Positions 25,351-64,000 of a stretch of 64,000 bases of DNA are shown piece by piece. A program made the position numbers and the translations under genes. The notes beneath the pieces were generated by a model. The model ran no database searches. It had not been told where the DNA came from and saw nothing but the letters and a program-made list of their open reading frames with translations. The stretch is from NCBI GenBank assembly GCA_026874595.1, contig CM049310.1, positions 85,597,056-85,661,055 of the forward strand. Reading direction: 5' to 3'. The stretch's first letter is position 1, and each line of letters begins with the position of its first letter. The DNA comes from Sipunculus nudus. Lineage: Eukaryota > Annelida > Sipuncula > Golfingiida > Sipunculidae.

Positions 25351-28120
25351 CCACCTTTACCTGTTTTGATAACCTTTGATCATTTGTTTTTTTAACACTT
25401 TGTACAATAATTTCATCTTGTTACGGGGTGACATAAAAGCGGCCCGAAATGTCTCGATAGTGAAGCTTGCTTTGCTAGCGAAGCGGTTCGTACGCCGGAC
25501 TTGTGCGCCACCAACACTGATTCGAACGCGGATCGGCCCAGTGGTTTCCCCTGAGCTGTTTGTCTTCGTAACAATCTACATTATTTTATATTATGAACGT
25601 AGAGCTAGATTGTGCTAAATGTTATCTGATACCAGTAATGTTTAAGAAAAAAAACCGATGGAGCAATTTTGGGTTACCCCCGCTCCAAAATAATGAAGGG
25701 GGGTAACTTATAATCGATTTCATTCTACCGACTACGATGTCAGATGAGAAATCCCTCAAATCAAATTTGTTTCATGTCTATTTACCTAAAATAATTGTAA
25801 TTTCTGTCTTCTGTACTTCTTTGTATATATGTAATGAAGTTCAGGCTACCCATGGTTATATAAAATTTATTCCAGATTACAGGCTGAGGAGGTTAACATG
25901 AACTGTTGACGATAGTTAAACTGAAATCTTTACACAATGGCATAAAAGTGACTTTTCATTGCGGATATATTCCCGGCAGCTCTGGTATCGTCATCCTATA
26001 AATCAGTTTACATGGTATAATTTCGTGTTTTTCGGCCAGCTAGTAACAGTTGTTATTAAGTTTGATGGAATCCCTTTATGATCCCTTATATCAAAGATTG
26101 TTGCGACTGGTGGGAGTTCCGGGGGGACCATTATGGCACGGTATACTTTGGTCCTGTTTTATTGTTCGCAACAAGAGGCAACAATTGTGAAACAGAGGGA
26201 AGCAAAGCTTGAAGAAGAAGGAACAAATGGGAGACGCCAGTGGTATCTAAGCGTAAGAACATCAATAACTTCTCCCATTTAATAGTGAAGGCCGATTATT
26301 GGAAAGAAAAGCGCAGTTATCCAGATCCAAATCTCATAAATCAGAGGTCTACATAATGCAGGATTGATTTAGTTGTATCTCATTGCGTTCCATATGTTCT
26401 CTGGGCAGAGCGTTCGGAGAGATACGGTCTGTCCAAAAAAAAATCCAGGGATATCTAATTAATGCTACACAGACAAATGACCACTTGACACTTCAGAATT
26501 TCCGTTCGTTTATGTTATCTGTTGTCCCATTAATATCATACCAAGACCGATGTCAAAGTGTACCGCATGATAATAAATGTGTCGATGTACTACTCAATCC
26601 ACTTTGATTCTAGAATAATTATCTCTATCTGTCCATAGGTGGAAATATAGGTTTTTAGCATCATTATTATTATTCTGTCACATTTTTTTTTTTTTTGGGG
26701 GGGGGGGGGGGATGGTATTATATGCAAATTACGAAAATGTGACGATAGTCATTGTCAGTTCATCTGTGAAAAACTGAAGAAAGAACGACAAAATTTTCAT
26801 TTGTTTTACAGAATTATAGTTCTTCCAAAACTGTTAGACATGGAAGAAACATTAGATCAGTAGATATACCCAACAGTGGAGAATCGGGGGCGTTTGGGGT
26901 GGGGGTTTTGAATAGGTGGAGGTCCGTGACTGTCGTATGACAGTTACTATAGAAAGAAGTAAAGTTTCAAATTATACTCGTTATTGTTTATATGTTCAAA
27001 TAAGTTTTTTTTTTAAATCCTTTAGATTACAACGGGATTTATTCAGCACACGAGTATAACGTATGACCGGAGGGAGGGAAGGCTTTGTATATAATCTGAT
27101 GTGACACATTGTTACTCTTACGTCATATAACAGTCCCCTTTTTCATCTTTAAAAATCTTCTTCCCTGAAAATGAAGTATCATACATCATCAATAATTTGA
27201 CATTATTGTAACATTATCACGGTAAAGTGACATGATTTGTGTAAGACGGGTGATCCTAGTGGCGAACCAAGCTACCGTTCTAGGTCATTTTATCCCATGA
27301 TCCTCTATTATATTTTTCTTTATATCCAAAGGCGGTCTCTGTTTGTCTCATTACAACTATTATAAAGGTTTAGGGTTTTCCAATAATCTGGATTTTTTGG
27401 ATAAGAGAAGTTCTATTCTTTCCGTGTCACTATAACTAGACGTCGTGGGCGCTGGGCGTCGTTAGCTCCCTGTTTTATTACACGTCATCATTCGCCTTGT
27501 CATCTTTTAAACATTAAACACGTGACCAGAACTTTTGAAATACTGGTGACCGCGCATGCAGGAAAAAGATAGGTTTACCTTATTGAAAGCTTTGTTGCCT
27601 CCACCCAATGGGCGAAATTAAGTGTAGGATAGGGAAGACATTCCCCCCCCCCCCTTCCATATTATGTTATGCCTCCCCCCCCCCCCCCCCCCAACTCTTT
27701 CCTTATGAATTGAATGTAACTTTGCATAAAATATTGCCTTAAACTACGATTAGTAATTTTTTTAACAAATGTGTGTCACAGTGTAGCACGGTTCCTCGTG
27801 CAGTGTTTCAGAAATGAGTAAAATGAAAATTGACTGATAACATGATGTGATATGATGTGATATGAAATGATATGAAATATTATGTGGTACTCAGCCATCA
27901 AAGGATCAAAAGTAAAAAAATCAGGTTTTTAAAGACTAGAATTTTTAGGGACAACATTTTTACTTCTTGTTTCTTTCTGAACTGGTACTATTCCCTGTTA
28001 TTCTATTCTCAAGTTGCTTCATAGTGCCTTCATCTTGATTTAATTCCTTTTTTTTATTTCCCACACCACAGTAAGGGGCACCCCTCCAACGCCCATACCC
28101 CTCAGCAGGTACACACAAAT
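25351..28120. other. Intergenic, no gene seen
   Basis: Contains homopolymer runs (T then G at about 26682-26711; C runs at 27644-27655 and 27676-27692) and a short TGATATGA-type repeat (27843-27880). No exon recognised. Confidence 0.4.
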
Positions 28121-28256
28121 ATTAAAAAAGTACACACAAACGTTTATAGTCACTTATGCACGAATTAACCTTAGATTATAGGAAGAATAAGTTAATGCAA
28201 TCACGGTTTAGGAAAGCGGAGGCTTGCATTCCTTAGAATGAAGATTTCTAGTTTAT
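28121..28256 (+). mobile_element. HINE-like element, 3' part
   Basis: It matches the 31430-31649 copy: CACTTATGCACGAA, then AGCGGAGGCTTGCATTCCTT and AGAATGAAGATTTCTAGTTT at the end. The hairpin stem is partly kept. The CCTCCGCC start is missing. Confidence 0.6.
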
Positions 28257-28479
28257 CACTGTTTGTTTTGCCGGAGGCGTCTCAACAAGAAAGAGAAAAT
28301 AAAACCAACGGTGGGCAAAACTGAGAAATGCGTTTGACCGACATAGTGTTAAAAAAATAAACACATCAGCCTCTACAAACTTCCCCTTCGATTCGGAGTG
28401 CGGCTTTAACACGTGCCTGATTAAGGTCTTGTTAAAATTTTTTTCTCAAATTGGTCTGTTTCTTGAATATGTGCAAAAA

Positions 28480-28705
28480 CAGGCGCGGTTCCAGGGGGGT
28501 GTTTGGGGGTCGAACCCCCCTCCAACCTCCCTTTTTTTCTCAACCAACGACATTTTTTAGACAAATCTTATGCATGCGGGGGGGTTTTGGGGGTCGAGAC
28601 CCCCCCCCCCCCCCGCACCGCTCTTAACCAATGACCATTTTTAGACAATTTTTCATGCATGACACCCGTTGACCTGTACCTGCAAAAATCCTGGATCCGC
28701 GCCTG
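28480..28705. mobile_element. MITE with CAGGCGCGG terminal inverted repeats
   Basis: The left end CAGGCGCGGTTCCAGG and the right end CCTGGATCCGCGCCTG form a 16-bp inverted repeat with one mismatch. The interior carries two direct copies of a roughly 110-bp block: a G-rich run, GGGGGTCGA, a C-rich run, CAACCAACGACATTTTTTAG or its variant, then ATGCATG. The CAG...CTG ends suggest hAT-type, but no clean 8-bp target duplication is visible. Confidence 0.75.
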
Positions 28706-29177
28706 CAAATATCCTTAAATTAGTTTCCATAGCAATGTTAACGTGAAACGGATGACATGAAGGAACCCGTTTCACTATAACCCGTGCTATTGATAAACAA
28801 GCGCGTTTATTTATTTTTTTTTATTTTATGTCTGTGACAACAATACAACAACTTAATTGGGGTTAATTTGGGAAGACTTGGCCAGTTAAAGGTATTCACA
28901 CGGCTTTATCATATCGTGTAGGTTCAATGCAGGGACATGGCTTTCTTTATTACATATATACAGTGAAAAGAAGCCATCGTTTGAAAAGGATGAGTCAAGT
29001 TCAGTTTACATCATACGATATAGCTGATTAAACTAGACCCGGGAATCGCGGCCTCCATTCATACCATCTCCATCCATGAACCGTCAGTGACATGACGTGC
29101 AGCTACGTGACATGCATCCAAAGGACAGGAGATGGGCATGTAACAGTAACCGAGATTGACACTTGAAATGAACATAC

Positions 29178-29737
29178 ATTCGGAACTCCTCGGCCGAATC
29201 CGTTGGCTTCCAACCTCGGTTATACATAGGGGGCCGCCACGAATGGTATTCCCACAAATCCAGGTCAAGTCCAGGTCAACTGCACACCTGATGTGCGCTT
29301 TGTACGAGCAAAACAATATTTTTTGTGTACAGGTACTACCAATCCTACATATTCTGCTATTAAAGCTATAAGACAATACTGATCCAAGAAATAGAGGTAT
29401 ACTAATTTTGACCGCACGAGGATACAGTCCACGCCAGGAAGTGCTTACCCAATAGGCGTTGTATGAGGCATTTGTGATAAACTGAATTATCTTATTAAAT
29501 TACTGTCGGTATCTGGTCATATCTGATGTTAAGCAACATACCAAGCCTATATAATACACCTTATTATGGCAAATCAATGTATTCTTTATGGAAACTGTGA
29601 CCTTTTCTCAGACGAGTCAGTAGAAATGGCAACCCGGTGAACTTCCGGCGAACTGTACCATAATTGGTGGTGTATCATTGGGCCATACATTCAACCGAGG
29701 TTGGAAGCCAACGGATTCGACCAAGGACTCCCGAATG
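29178..29737. repeat. Long inverted repeat, 45-bp arms
   Basis: Left arm 29178-29221 and right arm 29693-29737 are nearly identical when one is reversed (shared GAATCCGTTGGCTTCCAACC, then TCGGTT). The 470-bp interior shows no coding frame of note. It may be a TIR element or two opposed copies of a short repeat. The interval 28706-29177 shows nothing. Confidence 0.7.
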
Positions 29738-29815
29738 TGAGAGAATAGTATCAGATACCCAGAAACCAAGACCGAGACTCAAGACCAAAGATTGAACCCT
29801 TTTATCTATAGTGGT

Positions 29816-30190
29816 GTACCGATAAATCGATTAATTCGATGACTGGTCGTTTTCTATCATAATTGGCTGCATATTTTGCATGATGGATCACAAACGATTA
29901 TGTTTTCACATGTAAAGAGGTGATATTAACCAGAAAAAAAATATTCAAATCCTGTCAGAGAAACAAGAAAGACAGGAACAAAATAACAAATAGCAATAAA
30001 CTGAGCGTTTTCCTTTACTGTTAGCACGACGTACACGTCAGACTAAATCTACACCGTCAATATTTTAGGTATAATTCTATGAGGAAGTTTTCACGCCGAT
30101 AAAAAGATTAATGAAATTATCAATTAATAATTTATCATAGGTCTTTTTTTATTTTAATTATCGATTGATTTTACAACCAATTCCGACCAC
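29816..30190 (+). repeat. Dispersed element, copy 1 (partner at 42750)
   Basis: It starts with an ATCGATTAATTCGATGACTGG segment followed by TCGTTTTC. Then come ATCACAAACGATTATG, CAGAAAAAAAATATTCAAAT and, at the end, ATTATCGATTGATTTTACAA and CCAATTCC. The same blocks occur in the same order at 42750-43350. No protein coding seen. Confidence 0.65.
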
Positions 30191-31429
30191 GTACTTAATA
30201 TACAAGAGTCCATATTTCTAGAAAATATCAATGAACTATTCCTAAGGAGTTATTGTTATATATGTTATAAACACTGTGACAATATAGGTTATTAATTTTA
30301 AAAACAAGGAGCGAATAACACGCATGTAAAGTATAATGACAAACCCTTAATTTTTCCTTGATCTCATATTTCGAGACGACAATGCAAACCAATACCATTT
30401 TTGAGACTAGGAGTGAAGACCGAAGCCATGTTATTCGAGACCAAGACCAAGGCCTGAGCAAAATTGTCTCTTAATTGGCCTAGAGAAATACATCGTTGAC
30501 ACAGAGAGCTGACTTAATATGTATAATAGCATCAGTCTGGATGATTCGCTCCCATAGGTTACTCTCAATACGCTACGTTTCTACCCTACCGTCGTTCCAG
30601 ATCTTCTTCGCTTCAATAACTGTTTGTTTATCACGTTTTTCGGAGTTCCAACACTAGGGCTGGCACAGAGCCAAGAGTCAGACCAACGGGAGCGGAGTTG
30701 CGCGGGTTTAAAACTTGGAGTTGGACGCACAATGCGATACGACGCTCTCATTGGTCTTATTACAATTCTTTGCCCTGTACCAGCCCTGATGGCGAAACCC
30801 TGAGAATCTTGCTTTACAAGGCAGCGGTTAAAGCCGAGGAGATATAGAACGACCGCAGTGTTAAACCGCTGCGTGAAGAGTTTAGTAAAAGGTCAAAATA
30901 AACACACTGAAACTCTTCCGGAAGCGATACCAGCTGTTGATGAATTAAGTGAACAGGTTCAGGGACAGAGAACCTCAAATCTATATAAAGAAGATAGTTT
31001 ACTTTAAAGGCATCACGTTTAGAACCGTCTTGAATTAGCGTACATATCGCTGACTTTTATGCCTTTTGCACAATGCTGCTGCCCGTTAAACCTGTTGTAC
31101 TGCTAACAGAATGACGCTTAACCTTTTTGTCTCTACACATAAATTTTAACTTCTGTCGTTGTGACAAATTTGGTTATTCTCAGGTCGTGTGGTACTGGTA
31201 GTCTGGTAGATGTCGGTACGGCACTACGAAAACCTATCTGCTGTTGTGTTTCATAACCCTGTCTTTTCACGTCTCCCATGCATAGGGTGACTTTGGTTTT
31301 CAAGTTATTTAAGAAATGAACTGATATGAATATAATAGGAAAAATATGGTAGGAATATTTTGGAACGTCAGTTTGTAAAAAATTTGTTAATTAACTAGAT
31401 TAATGAAGATTGTCTTGACAACAGTTTGT
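30191..31429. other. Intergenic, nothing recognised
   Basis: No exon-like frame and no repeat structure apparent. Confidence 0.35.
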
Positions 31430-31649
31430 TGTCTCCGCCAGGAGGGTATGCCCTCATCGCCGTTCGTATGTGCTAGTGTGTGTGTGTCTGTTCATAGAAT
31501 AAACCACGTAAACATGAACGGATATTCACAAATGTAGTCACTTATGCACGAAGGAACCTGGGATTTTGTCCGAACAAGTAAATGTAAACATGGTTAAGGG
31601 ACTCCCACATGGCGGAGGCTTGCATTCCTTAGAATTCAGATTTCCAGTT
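31430..31649 (+). mobile_element. HINE-like element, short complete copy
   Basis: The 5' end TTGTCTCCGCCAGGAGGGTA is followed by a GTGTGTGTGT stretch, an internal AACATGAACGG, GGCGGAGGC near the 3' end, then TGCATTCCTTAGAATTCAG and a TTTCCAGTT end. The CTCCGCC/GGCGGAG pair forms an inverted match between the two ends. Confidence 0.65.
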
Positions 31650-32301
31650 AATCGTGTTTTAATATAGCTTCTGCGTTGAAAGGGTAAATCATGATAATGC
31701 ACACACACACGCACACAATCACAAACACACACCTGTATATACAAAATAGAAACACTTGGGTAACAGCCAATAGTTTAGTATAAATAACCGAACACTGTAA
31801 GTTATTCTTTCAAATTCTGAGTTTATAAATTGCTCCCGTATCTAACATATACTATTAATGGCAAGAGGGATAAATATCCCGACCGATTTACCATTTAACA
31901 AAAAAGTACAGGACACTGACAAGCTTATCCTGAACACACCACTGATCTTTCTACTTCTACAGAGAAAGCCGAAATGAATCAATCCTGTCTGACAAACTCA
32001 CTTTGATATCATTAATCATATTGTTCATACGCATGTCAAGTTTAGTCAACTGTCAAATTTTATGGTAAACCCTATTTCTTTATCACTTCACAATGCCTTA
32101 CTGATGAGATTAAATTAAGATTATAACTGCCGTTGGCTATTTCTTTGCCTTCGTTGTTTGCTTTTTCACGCATTTCCCATTTACCATTGATTCTCTCAAC
32201 TGGTTACCAAGCAAACTCCAGGATTTCCATATCCAGAACTCGCTATCAGTACCAAACGACACCTTCACTTCTAGTTTCCCGGAACTGCTTACGTCACCGT
32301 T
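31650..32301 (-). other. Presumed 3' flank/UTR of the CCN gene
   Basis: Lies just downstream of the CCN stop codon. A CA run at 31700-31732. No AATAAA close to the stop codon was recognised on the minus strand, so the transcript end is not placed. Confidence 0.35.
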
Positions 32302-59903
<27,602 letters not shown>

Positions 59904-62061
59904 GGTTGAAATACCCTGTCCATTCACAGGGAAGCGTGAACATAACTTAATAAAGAACTCTTTTTTTCATCGCAGACGACACATCCAAACCTCAGCTGAC
60001 CAATCGCTCCTCAATGTGAAGCCTGTCAGCCAATCACCGCTCACAACAGTTTTGCTGAGTTAAATGTATGAAATGTCCATCAGTATGAGCAATGCCACGT
60101 GGTCCAACTGAATCTATGACATGACGGCCATCCAATCTACAAGTACGTAAACATTCGTCCGGTTGGAAAGTATTAATTAAACGTTTAGTCCAATGAAGCT
60201 GCTATTATGCAATATGGTTATTAATCATTTAGACTCCCGAAGGTCGGACCAGCACCCGCAGACGAACGCTGCACTCAATTAAACCAATCTCATATGCAAA
60301 CACAGATGCGCATTCTTATTTTTAACCATTCTCAGGTGGCACACAATTACGGTCTGTGATATAACTTGTTAGGTCCAAGGTTAATTAAAACGTACCCTAG
60401 CGTTATTCCTGTTAGCTTTAAAATTAAATTCAGGCGGGTATGGCAGCAGGTTTAAGAAATTTCTTTCCCCACGAATCGACAAAACAACACGCTAGACTCT
60501 ACTTTGTCTTATTATTTATAATTCCATGATACAGCCGTCGCACTGTCCGAGTCATCGGCCCTCGATCCTGGCACCGAGACAAATTACTTCAACTGTTATC
60601 TTATTCCGTCTGAGTGTTTTAAGGTACAGTTCAGCTCTGTCAGTTGTGATGAATGCTCCTTCAAACACTTCTACATGACTGCCCACAGCGACCTTATTGG
60701 ACCCGGAGCTCTTCAATATTAAATCTCAACCCGTCATGACTCCCAGTCTTGTAAAGAGTCGTAAAGAAGAAATGCCGGTAATTCCGTTGCAGCATTAGAG
60801 CGGTATTATCCAACACTACTGGAAGCGTTCAAACACAAGTGATCTGATGAGCATTTGAGGACAAACTAGGAGCCTGTCGATCGTTGCTGAGGGATTACGG
60901 GGCCGGTGCAACTCAAGATAGGCAAACGTAAAGATCAATCAATCAAGCAAGCCCTCCTCCCGGCCTGCCGGTGTGCAGGAAACAGCTATGTTTCCCGAAT
61001 TCCGTCGGACACATGTTCATCCCAAAGCACCCATACGGGACCGTAACTCCATCCCGCTTGCGGGCTTCCCGACTCAGTCACTTAATAGGGACAAGCGCGG
61101 TTGTGACTTTTTTACTCACACTTTGTTATGCCATCGAGCACCCCTGGCCGTGGAATAGATATACATTTTCCTAGCTGTCCTTCACTGCTACAGTTCACAG
61201 ACTTTAAATCCTTTGGGCGATACGGTAAATGACAATCTGACAGTATAAATAGATCTGTATCTCAAACCCGTGCGCTACAACCCCCTGTAGATCCAGGCTG
61301 ATTGGATAAGACTGCGGTAGTCTCGTATGCCCCTTCATGGGAAAACAGACATTTACATCAAAGACATAAAAATAAGTCCAAACGGGAAATCCTTCAAATT
61401 ACCACATCAAAAAATCAATTGATACTTTCATATTTGGTTTAATGATGTCCATGTAATTCGGTGTTCGCTCGGAGCATCCCGGGTTTTCGGCTGGTTGGCT
61501 GAACGGCTTCATGCTGTGGGGATTTAGCGGCCTAAACTCAGCTCAGACGGAGCGGCTTTCGTCGAACTCTGACACTTTGGGAACTGGCGTGTATTCACCG
61601 AAGGTGACTGTATCCCAGACCATCTATGCCCTGGACAGAAACTCTGTTTTGTTACTTGATTCATCCAGAACATCAATAGACCTCCAAGCAGATGAAACGA
61701 GACATCAAGTGCAGCCTTCAGACACGATCACTCTGATCGATTTTATTACTTTAGAATCCGAACGATTCAATCTTTACATCTACCGTACCCTTTTTCCTGC
61801 CTCTTTTATCTGTGTAATGGATGGACAATATTTCTCCAGCATCTTTGATGTAATTTGATTATAACCATGATCATACAAGTTGTCAGTTTCTATTTGGTTT
61901 TTCTATGAATGCAAGACGTTCGCATTTTTACCCGACTGAATGTATGTAATCTGATTTGATTTTGTCTGTAGTTCTCCGCTAGTTCATCTCACTATCAGGC
62001 GCCTGCTGTGTTGTCGCTAGAGCCGGAAACTTTCTATTTTCTATTTCAGCATTTACATTTA
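59904..62061. other. Upstream side of the CCN gene, no exon recognised
   Basis: Contains the presumed 5' UTR and promoter of the minus-strand CCN gene. A TATA-like ATTATAAATAA lies on the minus strand near 60516-60526, about 620 bp from the ATG; I cannot tell if it is used. An open plus-strand frame of 115 codons at 61511-61858 has no motif I recognise. Confidence 0.35.
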
Positions 62062-62457
62062 TTGTCTCCGCTGGAAGGGTATGCGTTCATCCCCGTTCGT
62101 GTATGGGTGTGTGTTGGTGTGTTTGTTCACAACATACCTCACGCAATCCTGAACAGAACCCCATGAACATTTCAAGGCACCTAGGGAACGGGTCATTAGA
62201 TTTTGGTGTGGGTCTGAAAAATGATCCGGCTTCAGAAAGGACTTCCAGGGTTACTAACAATATGCAGTGACATATGCCCGATTGAACATCGAAATATGGG
62301 TCGACTAAGTGAATGCAAATACTTGTCAGGGATCATATTTACCAATTATCTGGGAATATGGGCAAATGACTGAATGGAAAAACGGGTTGCGGAGTACCCA
62401 ACGTTAAGGACCGCCCATATGACGGATGCCTGCATCCCTGAAAATGCATATCTCTAG
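62062..62457 (+). mobile_element. HINE-like element, long copy upstream of CCN
   Basis: Starts TTGTCTCCGCTGGAAGGGTA, then a GTGTGTTGGTGTGTTTG segment, CCTCACGCAATCCTGAACAG, GACCGCCCATATGACGGATG near the end, and a terminus TGCATCCCTGAAAATGCAT then ATCTCTAGT. Parallel in layout to 40551-40941. Confidence 0.68.
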
Positions 62458-64000
62458 TCTCCATAAGAACTCTCGGCAAACCTATAATCCTGGCACCTGA
62501 ACCTTGTCAGAATGAATTTGATCAAAACAAACGTCTAATCGTTATTGTTTCATTGTAGTACATATATACGGTCATACTCACCTTCTAGGAAATCGTACTC
62601 AGGTTTGATGCCAGCGGTTTACCAAATACCTATTTTACATCGCCGTAGCTAGGAATCTCGAATTCACTTGTTATAAAATTATTCGTCATGGACTTGTTGA
62701 CTCCTGTCAGTGGCGTCAATTTATCAACATTACATTTCCATCCCCTTACCAAATTGTACGAGGATATATACCCCAATCCAACCTGCATTGATGCCCCGGG
62801 CTTCTGCTGAGAGGTCATATCATATAACCCAGGAATCGTAATACTTTGAATTTTTATCTTTCCAAAGGAAAGGCATTAATACAAGATTACCTTTCCGACG
62901 GAAAATTTGCCATACCGCTAAAGATGCATCATATCATACTTTCAGTCACACTTCGCTCAGTGCAAACCCGGTTCTGCTATCTTACATGCCATCCTACATA
63001 TACAATTCCATACAAAAAGAGTGTTTTCAATAGTAACACTGTAATATCAGAAACACTATTGTGTAGGAAAATATAGAAGATGAAGGCCTAAATGAGGGAA
63101 AGTACAGGAAATTATAGGCCATATTTATAGGAAAAATATGAAATATTGGCAGTCGGTGAAAGACCAGCTATAAAATATTTCGTTTTTGTCATGTTTGTTC
63201 CTACTATGGAAAACGTCTAGGTGTTCACATTTTCAACGGATTGGTACAGCATTAAAAATGCCTTTTCGTGCATGTGTTTGCCTGTCTGAGACAGCCGGAA
63301 AGGTGTTATTACAACCCCTGTTACCAATGTTCTGTGTCTTCATTCTATACCTGATAAGCCTATGTAACTTATGTCCAACCTCTCTACACAAAGGTAAAGC
63401 ACTTTGTGCGTAATCCTGAAAAAAATACTATAACACAGCATAATGATGCATTTTAAAACATTGAAATTCCAGGCCTGTCATTTAATGATTACCATTTGAC
63501 CAAAAGTTCCAATGTTTAGTCAGCTATAGGATCTTAAATATAAAAAAAACACTTAGGGACCGTATACCTCCGCCGGCATTCTAGATCAACATATCCGGAA
63601 TATACTAGGATACCAGGATCATCAAAACTTTATGTGTGGTACGTAAGCGCAGATAATTATGAAAAAAACGAGGGAAATGACGATGTATCACGGTTCATCA
63701 ACTCCCTCTGGGTCATTTCTCACAGGTCATTTCTTTCCGCGAGAAAAAAATGCGTCTCCAGTTATCATCCTATTGAGACATTTACACCCATTATACCCAT
63801 TCGGTTCATAACTTGTGAGTTGCGTTCCTGAAGAAAGATTATTGCTAGAATAATTACCCTAGCAAGGAACTCAGCGGATAATTCATAATATTTAAAGATA
63901 CTCCCGCTTTGCAATTAAAAACTTTTTGGTAATACAATATGCGAGATAATCGAAAAGTAAACTAACTAAAAGATTACAAGAGAAGATAACACAAACTTAC
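62458..64000. other. Right flank, nothing recognised
   Basis: AT-rich sequence, no exon-like frame, LTR or tandem array recognised up to the window edge. Confidence 0.35.

Noticed and set aside
29059-29376. 105-codon minus-strand frame over the left inverted-repeat arm
   Set aside because: No domain; overlaps a repeat and has an opposed open frame of similar length.
61511-61858. 115-codon open frame on the plus strand upstream of the CCN gene
   Set aside because: No recognisable domain, signal or splice pattern; length is within chance for this window.
63995-64000. Window ends in a sequence that reads GTAAG on the minus strand, a possible splice donor of an exon beyond the edge
   Set aside because: A five-base match at an arbitrary cut point; no supporting exon is visible.

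Overview
This is a stretch of a large, repeat-rich animal nuclear genome. A few short exons sit in long introns. Decayed gypsy-type and non-LTR retrotransposons, many small non-autonomous elements, long AT/CA/CT microsatellites and several minisatellites surround them. A degenerate repeat with GACC-type motifs and GGACGGACGG tracts at 8986-9695 resembles repeats I associate with molluscs, so a mollusc or other marine invertebrate is my best guess. Nothing in the window fixes the species. I found no bacterial signatures, CRISPR arrays, rRNA genes or intact tRNA genes.

The one cellular gene I can reconstruct lies on the minus strand between 59903 and 32302. It is a complete five-exon CCN-family gene (the Cyr61/CTGF/NOV group of matricellular growth-factor-binding proteins). 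Each exon carries one module in canonical order: signal peptide and linker (59715-59903), IGFBP (45605-45866), VWC (36665-36922), TSP1 (33640-33818) and cystine-knot CT with stop (32302-32559). All introns are GT-AG and all phases agree (0, 1, 1, 0). The spliced reading frame is 1146 nt, giving 381 residues. Cysteine counts per module are 12, 10, 6 and 10, the CCN pattern.

Layout: 1-6385 is a decayed Ty3/gypsy-type retrotransposon on the minus strand with two LTRs, a PBS and a PPT. Its domain order is unusual: protease-integrase-RT-RNase H. 6386-14975 holds satellites, a CR1/L2-like LINE fragment split by a solo LTR, a second gypsy fragment and a 34-bp minisatellite. 14976-31650 is gene-poor and contains MITEs, tRNA-derived SINE-like pieces and microsatellites. 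32302-59903 is the CCN gene, whose introns hold several repeat families in two or three copies, a roughly 23-bp minisatellite, a GGGCCC-rich array, a near-perfect foldback and, next to exon 1, a strikingly ordered minisatellite with a 448-bp higher-order repeat. 59904-64000 is the gene's upstream side, with one further non-autonomous element and no recognisable exon.

A dispersed family of about 220-390 bp occurs at least four times nearly whole, plus fragments. Its copies share a CCTCCGCC-like start, a GT-rich middle, a GGCGGAGG-like inverted match, a small 3' hairpin and a CTAGT end. This looks like a Helentron-associated (HINE/DINE-like) non-autonomous element.
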